Shown piece after piece: positions 60,677-64,000 of a stretch of DNA of 64,000 nucleotides. The number at the start of each line of letters is the position of its first letter. Positions within the stretch are counted from its first letter, which is position 1. Source of the stretch: Streptomyces sp. CG4. Lineage in GTDB: Bacteria; Actinomycetota; Actinomycetes; Streptomycetales; Streptomycetaceae. The translations under genes were made by a program, and so were the position numbers. The stretch lies in NCBI RefSeq assembly GCF_041080655.1, contig NZ_CP163525.1, positions 2,108,001 to 2,172,000 of the forward strand, in the 5' to 3' direction. Below the pieces are notes generated by a model that was not told the DNA's origin, made no database searches, and saw nothing but the letters and a program-made list of their open reading frames with translations.

Positions 60677-61818
60677 GCGCTGTCCCGGTCGCGGCGGGCC
60701 TGGGTGTACCGCTCGTAGCGCTCGTACCGCTCCACCCGGCGGCGTTTGGCGCGGCGGAACCGGCGGGCGACCAGCCGGGCCAGGTCGGCGGCGCCGACCA
60801 TGCCGGCCTCGGGGCCGAGCTGGGCGCGGGTGATGCGGGCCTCGGGGCGGTAGCCGCGGCCGGTGAGGTGACGCTTGAAGGCGTCCCGGGCCGGGCCGAT
60901 GAGCAGGTCGTCGGCGGCCGAGACCCCGCCGCCGATGACGAAGCAGGACGGGTCGAGGGCGGCGGCGAGGTTGGCGATGCCGACGCCGAGCCACTGGCCG
61001 ATGTCCTGGAGCAGCTCGATGCACATGGCGTCGCCCTCGCGGGCCAGCTCGGTGATCATCGGGCCGGTGATGTCGGCGATGTTGCCCTTGACGTGCTCGA
61101 TGATGCCGTAGGCGACGGGCGAGTCGGCGGCGGCCAGCTCCTTGGCCTCGCGGACGAGGGCGTTGCCGGAGCTGTACTGCTCCCAGCAGCCGCGGTTGCC
61201 GCACGGGCAGCGGTGGCCGCCGGGCACGACCTGCATATGGCCGAACTCGCCGGCGACGCCGTACTTGCCGCGCTTGACCTGGCCGTCCTCCAGGATGGCG
61301 CCGCCGATGCCGGTACCGAGGGTGATCATGACGAGGTGGTCCTCGCCGCGGCCTGCGCCGAAGCGCCACTCCGCCCAGGCGGCGGTGTTGGCGTCGTTGT
61401 CGACGAGGACCGGCACGGAGAGACGGCCGCTCAGCCGGTCGCGCAGCGGTTCGTTGCGCCAGGACAGGTGGGGCGCGAACAGGACGCGGTTGCGGTCGGC
61501 GTCGACCCAGCCGGCCGCGCCGATGCCGACAGCGTGCACGTCGTGCCGGTCGGACAGGCCCAGGACCAGTTCGACGATGGTGTCCTCGACGACCTTGGGG
61601 CTCTTGGACTTGTCCGGGGTCTCCGCGCGGAGCTTCTCCAGGATGTTGCCGTCGGCGTCCACGACGCCCGCCATGACCTTGGTGCCGCCGATGTCGATGC
61701 CCACGGTCGGCACCCGGGGGGCAGTCAGATGTGACCGGCGTTCCCTGGTGCCGACCGTCCGGAGCACGGGGGCCCGGCGGGAGCCGATGGGGGCGGTGAG
61801 GTCGCGGTAGGTGCTCAT
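60673..61818 (-). CDS. ROK-family sugar kinase
   Basis: A 381-residue ROK kinase. The first ~35 residues are a basic extension, then VGIDIGGTKVMAGVVDADGN (ATP phosphate loop, 39-58), VDNDANTAAWAEW with the catalytic Asp142, LGTGIGGAILEDGQ, and the zinc site EFGHM...CPCGNRGCWEQY (His194, Cys204, Cys206, Cys211). It is thus a catalytic kinase rather than a ROK repressor, as no HTH is present. ATG 61818 is the natural start. It lies 138 bases downstream of the sugar ABC transporter genes on the same strand and would phosphorylate the imported sugar. Confidence 0.93.
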   Translation of the reverse strand: MSTYRDLTAPIGSRRAPVLRTVGTRERRSHLTAPRVPTVGIDIGGTKVMAGVVDADGNILEKLRAETPDKSKSPKVVEDTIVELVLGLSDRHDVHAVGIGAAGWVDADRNRVLFAPHLSWRNEPLRDRLSGRLSVPVLVDNDANTAAWAEWRFGAGRGEDHLVMITLGTGIGGAILEDGQVKRGKYGVAGEFGHMQVVPGGHRCPCGNRGCWEQYSSGNALVREAKELAAADSPVAYGIIEHVKGNIADITGPMITELAREGDAMCIELLQDIGQWLGVGIANLAAALDPSCFVIGGGVSAADDLLIGPARDAFKRHLTGRGYRPEARITRAQLGPEAGMVGAADLARLVARRFRRAKRRRVERYERYERYTQARRDRDSA

Positions 61819-61956
61819 CGTTTGTCGATTCTGCCGCACGCTCACGCTGAGTGCTGCGCGGGTCAGGGGAAGGGGGTGCGCGATCGCTGCCGGGCGCGGG
61901 TGCGTTGCGGCTGGTCGCTCGCGGCGGAGCCGCACATCGGTGCGGCCCCGCGCCCC

Positions 61957-62796
61957 TTAAGTACGCTGAAGCTCGTGGCGTAGAGCCTCCAGGTCGGAGC
62001 CGCCGGCCATCTGCCGGGTCAGCTCGTCCAGGGTGATCTCATCCCGTGTGTAATTGCCCACCATCGTGCCGCGCCGCAACAGGACGAACCTGTCCCCCAC
62101 CAGGTATGCGTGGTGCGGGTTGTGGGTGATCAGGACGACGCCCAGGCCCTCGTCACGTGCTGCGGCCACATATTTCAGCACCACACCGGACTGCTTCACG
62201 CCCAGTGCCGCCGTCGGCTCGTCCAGGACCAGGACCTTCGCGCCGAAGTGGACGGCGCGGGCGATGGCCACGCACTGGCGTTCGCCGCCGGAGAGGGTGC
62301 CGATGGGCTGGTCGACGTCGCGGAGGTCGATGCCCATGCGGAGCAGTGCCTCGCGGGTGGTACGGCGCATGAGGGCGATGTCCAGGCGCTTGAAGGGACC
62401 GGCGCCCTTACGGGGCTCGGAGCCCAGGAAGAAGTTGCGCCAGACCGGCATCAGCGGGACGACGGCCAGGTCCTGGTAGACCGTGGCGATGCCCCGGTCC
62501 AGGGCCTCGCGCGGGGAGGCGAGGCGGGTCTCCTCGCCCTCGATGCGCAGAGTGCCGGCGTCGTGCCGGTGCAGGCCCGCGATCATCTTGATCAGGGTCG
62601 ACTTGCCGGCGCCGTTGTCGCCCAGAACACAGGTGATGTCGCCCGCGTGGACCTCCAGGGAGACACCCTCCAGGGCGCGGACGTTGCCGTACTGCTTGCC
62701 GACGTCGGTCAGTTCGATCAGCGGCGTGCGCTCGGCGGCCCCGGGCGCGCCGTCGGTCATGTCGTGGGTCCCGTCGTCGGTCCCGTCGTCGGTCAT
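61957..62796 (-). CDS. Sugar ABC transporter ATP-binding protein (single cassette)
   Basis: A 279-residue ABC ATPase of the ribose/fructose-type (FrcA-like) single-cassette group. Walker A is GDNGAGKS (59-66), the Q loop is in [10 protein letters not shown], the signature is GTLSGGERQ, Walker B is [12 protein letters not shown], and the switch His is in [10 protein letters not shown]. The first ~18 residues ([15 protein letters not shown]) come from a short DNA repeat and may be dispensable; the ATG at 62796 overlaps the permease stop (ATGA), which supports it as start. It energises the permease encoded just upstream. Confidence 0.93.
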   Translation of the reverse strand: MTDDGTDDGTHDMTDGAPGAAERTPLIELTDVGKQYGNVRALEGVSLEVHAGDITCVLGDNGAGKSTLIKMIAGLHRHDAGTLRIEGEETRLASPREALDRGIATVYQDLAVVPLMPVWRNFFLGSEPRKGAGPFKRLDIALMRRTTREALLRMGIDLRDVDQPIGTLSGGERQCVAIARAVHFGAKVLVLDEPTAALGVKQSGVVLKYVAAARDEGLGVVLITHNPHHAYLVGDRFVLLRRGTMVGNYTRDEITLDELTRQMAGGSDLEALRHELQRT

Positions 62797-63821
62797 GTCG
62801 TCGCCTCCGCGCGCTTCTTGACCCAGGCGTTCAGCAGGGTCGCGAGGAGCAGCATCGCTCCGAGGAAGAACTTGAACCAGTCGGGGTTCCACTCGGCGAA
62901 GACGATGCCCTTGCTGGTCATGCCGAAGAGGAGGGCGCCCACGGCGGAGCCGATCGCGCTGCCGTAGCCGCCGGTGATCAGACAGCCGCCGATGACGGCC
63001 GCGATGATGTAGATCAGCTCGTTGCCGACGCCCTCGCCGGACTGGACGGCGTCGAAGGAGAAGAGCAGGTGCTGGCCGGAGATCCAGGCGCCGAAGGCCA
63101 CGCCCATGTAGAGGCCGATCTTGGTTCCCGCGACCGGGACGCCGACCGCGCGGGCCGCGTCCTGGTTGCCGCCGACGGCGAAGATCCAGTTGCCGGCGCG
63201 GGTGCGCAGCAGGATCCAGGAGGCGAGGGCGACCAGGCCCAGCCACCACAGGATGGTGACCTTGAAGCCGACGCCGCCGACGGTGAAGGTCGAGGCGAAG
63301 AGGGCGTGCGCGGAGGGGAAGCCCTCCATGTCCGCGATGGTCTTCGTCGACACCGTGCCGTCGATCAGCTTGGTGAAACCGAGGTTCATGCCGGTCAGCA
63401 TCAGGAAGGTGCCCAGCGTGATGATGAAGCTGGGGAGTCTGGTGCGGGTGAGCATGAAGCCGTTGAAGGCGCCGACGGCCAGCGTCACCAGGAGGGACAC
63501 GCCTACGCCGACCCAGGTGTTCGCGGTCATCTGGTAGCTGAACATCGAGGAGATCAGCGCCGAGGACGTCACGAGGACACCGGCCGAGAGGTCGAACTCG
63601 CCGCCGATCATCAGCAGCGCCACCGGTACGGCCATGATGCCGATGGTCGAGGAGGCGTACAGCACCGTGCTGAGGCTGGCGACGTTCAGGAAGCCGTCGG
63701 CGGCGCAGGCGAAGAAGACGAAGACCGCCACAGCGCCGACGACCGAGCCCAGTTCCGGGCGCGCCAGCAGCCGCTTCAGTGGCGAGGTCTGCAGAATCCT
63801 TTCATCAGTGGCTGTGTTCAT
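62793..63821 (-). CDS. Sugar ABC transporter permease (BPD_transp_2 family)
   Basis: A 342-residue permease with about 9-10 helices, of the RbsC/XylH type. Distinct segments: [39 protein letters not shown] (the conserved GGEFDLSxG motif), [20 protein letters not shown], and [20 protein letters not shown]. It would form a homodimer with the adjacent ATPase. ATG 63821 overlaps the stop of the binding-protein gene (ATGA). Confidence 0.95.
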   Translation of the reverse strand: MNTATDERILQTSPLKRLLARPELGSVVGAVAVFVFFACAADGFLNVASLSTVLYASSTIGIMAVPVALLMIGGEFDLSAGVLVTSSALISSMFSYQMTANTWVGVGVSLLVTLAVGAFNGFMLTRTRLPSFIITLGTFLMLTGMNLGFTKLIDGTVSTKTIADMEGFPSAHALFASTFTVGGVGFKVTILWWLGLVALASWILLRTRAGNWIFAVGGNQDAARAVGVPVAGTKIGLYMGVAFGAWISGQHLLFSFDAVQSGEGVGNELIYIIAAVIGGCLITGGYGSAIGSAVGALLFGMTSKGIVFAEWNPDWFKFFLGAMLLLATLLNAWVKKRAEATT

Positions 63822-64000
63822 CGGGTGCCCCGCTCGGTGTACGCGGCCAGCGCGGAGGCCTGGTCCTTGGTGATGATCTGCGGGCCGGTCAGGACCGGCT
63901 TGCCGCCGCCGAGGACGTCGCCGTTGTACTTGTAGGCCCACAGCAGGTCGACCGCCTCGTAGCCCTGGAGGTACGGCTGCTGGTCCACGGCGAAGCCGAG
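63818..64000 (-). CDS. Sugar ABC transporter substrate-binding protein, C-terminal 60 residues (cut by window)
   Basis: The minus strand is open from the window edge to TGA at 63818 and reads L-G-F-A-V-D-Q-Q-P-Y-L-Q-G-Y-E-A-V-D-L-L, then WAYKYNGDVLGGGKPVLTGP and [20 protein letters not shown]. The FAVDQQPYLQGY segment is the sugar-contact region in ribose/rhizopine-type Peripla_BP_4 binding proteins. The rest, including the lipoprotein signal, lies beyond the window. First gene seen of this transporter operon; it defines the sugar specificity. Confidence 0.88.
   Translation of the reverse strand, partial: LGFAVDQQPYLQGYEAVDLLWAYKYNGDVLGGGKPVLTGPQIITKDQASALAAYTERGTR

Noticed and set aside
56693..60718. 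1341-codon plus-strand frame across the SNF2 and SWIM genes
   Set aside because: Shadow frame; spans two real genes on the other strand and has no domain.
60095..61369. 424-residue minus-strand frame
   Set aside because: Its first part is the wrong frame of the ROK kinase; only 60095-60676 is the true membrane-protein gene.

Overview
The window looks like part of a Streptomyces (or close relative) chromosome: very high GC with strong third-position bias, GTG/TTG starts, many 4-nt ATGA/GTGA stop-start overlaps, and families typical of the genus (MmyB-like HTH regulators, ScyE-like propellers, SnoaL-like proteins). The left ~50 kb looks like an accessory chromosome-arm region. It is rich in insertion-sequence debris, gene remnants and regulator/redox-enzyme pairs. 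From about 51 kb to the right edge the genes are long, tightly packed and undisturbed, and look like conserved core chromosome.

Layout. 1-2.9 kb: pile-up of IS5-type and IS110-type elements, one of them complete with 17-bp inverted repeats and a TAAA target duplication. 3-10.8 kb: DJ-1/PfpI protein, two related alpha/beta hydrolases, an intact IS110 transposase gene, a CoiA-like fragment and a secreted arylsulfotransferase-family protein. 10.9-14.1 kb: frameshifted IS256-type element and a graveyard of remnants. 14.1-28.6 kb: four regulator/target groups, each with a visible operator-like palindrome: TetR with a dihydroxyphthalate-decarboxylase-like protein; an MmyB-like regulator with an MFS pump and SDR; MarR with an epoxide-hydrolase-like enzyme and a nucleotide-sugar-epimerase-like protein; a second MmyB-like regulator with an SDR and a SnoaL-like protein. 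28.7-29.3 kb: decayed propionyl-CoA carboxylase beta gene.

29.8-44.3 kb holds the main system. A five-gene minus-strand operon, joined throughout by overlaps, encodes an iterative type I polyketide/fatty-acid synthase of the PUFA-synthase/heterocyst-glycolipid-synthase type (NPD-NPD-KS-AT-ACP-KR and KS-AT-DH-PPTase), a free-standing ACP, an alpha/beta hydrolase with Cys in place of the nucleophilic Ser, and a GT1 glycosyltransferase. A SAM methyltransferase gene converges on it. Together they could build, reduce, release and glycosylate a long-chain lipid. The product is unknown to me.

45.2-51.2 kb: an LLM-type flavin oxidoreductase and a cupin lying between two halves of a broken IS110 gene, then a metallophosphoesterase, a GNAT acetyltransferase and a lipoprotein. 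51.2-64 kb: an MFS exporter fused to three carboxypeptidase-regulatory-like domains; a SWIM zinc-finger protein and SNF2 helicase pair; and a sugar ABC transporter operon (binding protein cut by the window edge, permease, ATPase) followed by a ROK-family sugar kinase and a small membrane protein.

No rRNA, tRNA, CRISPR array or replication origin was seen.
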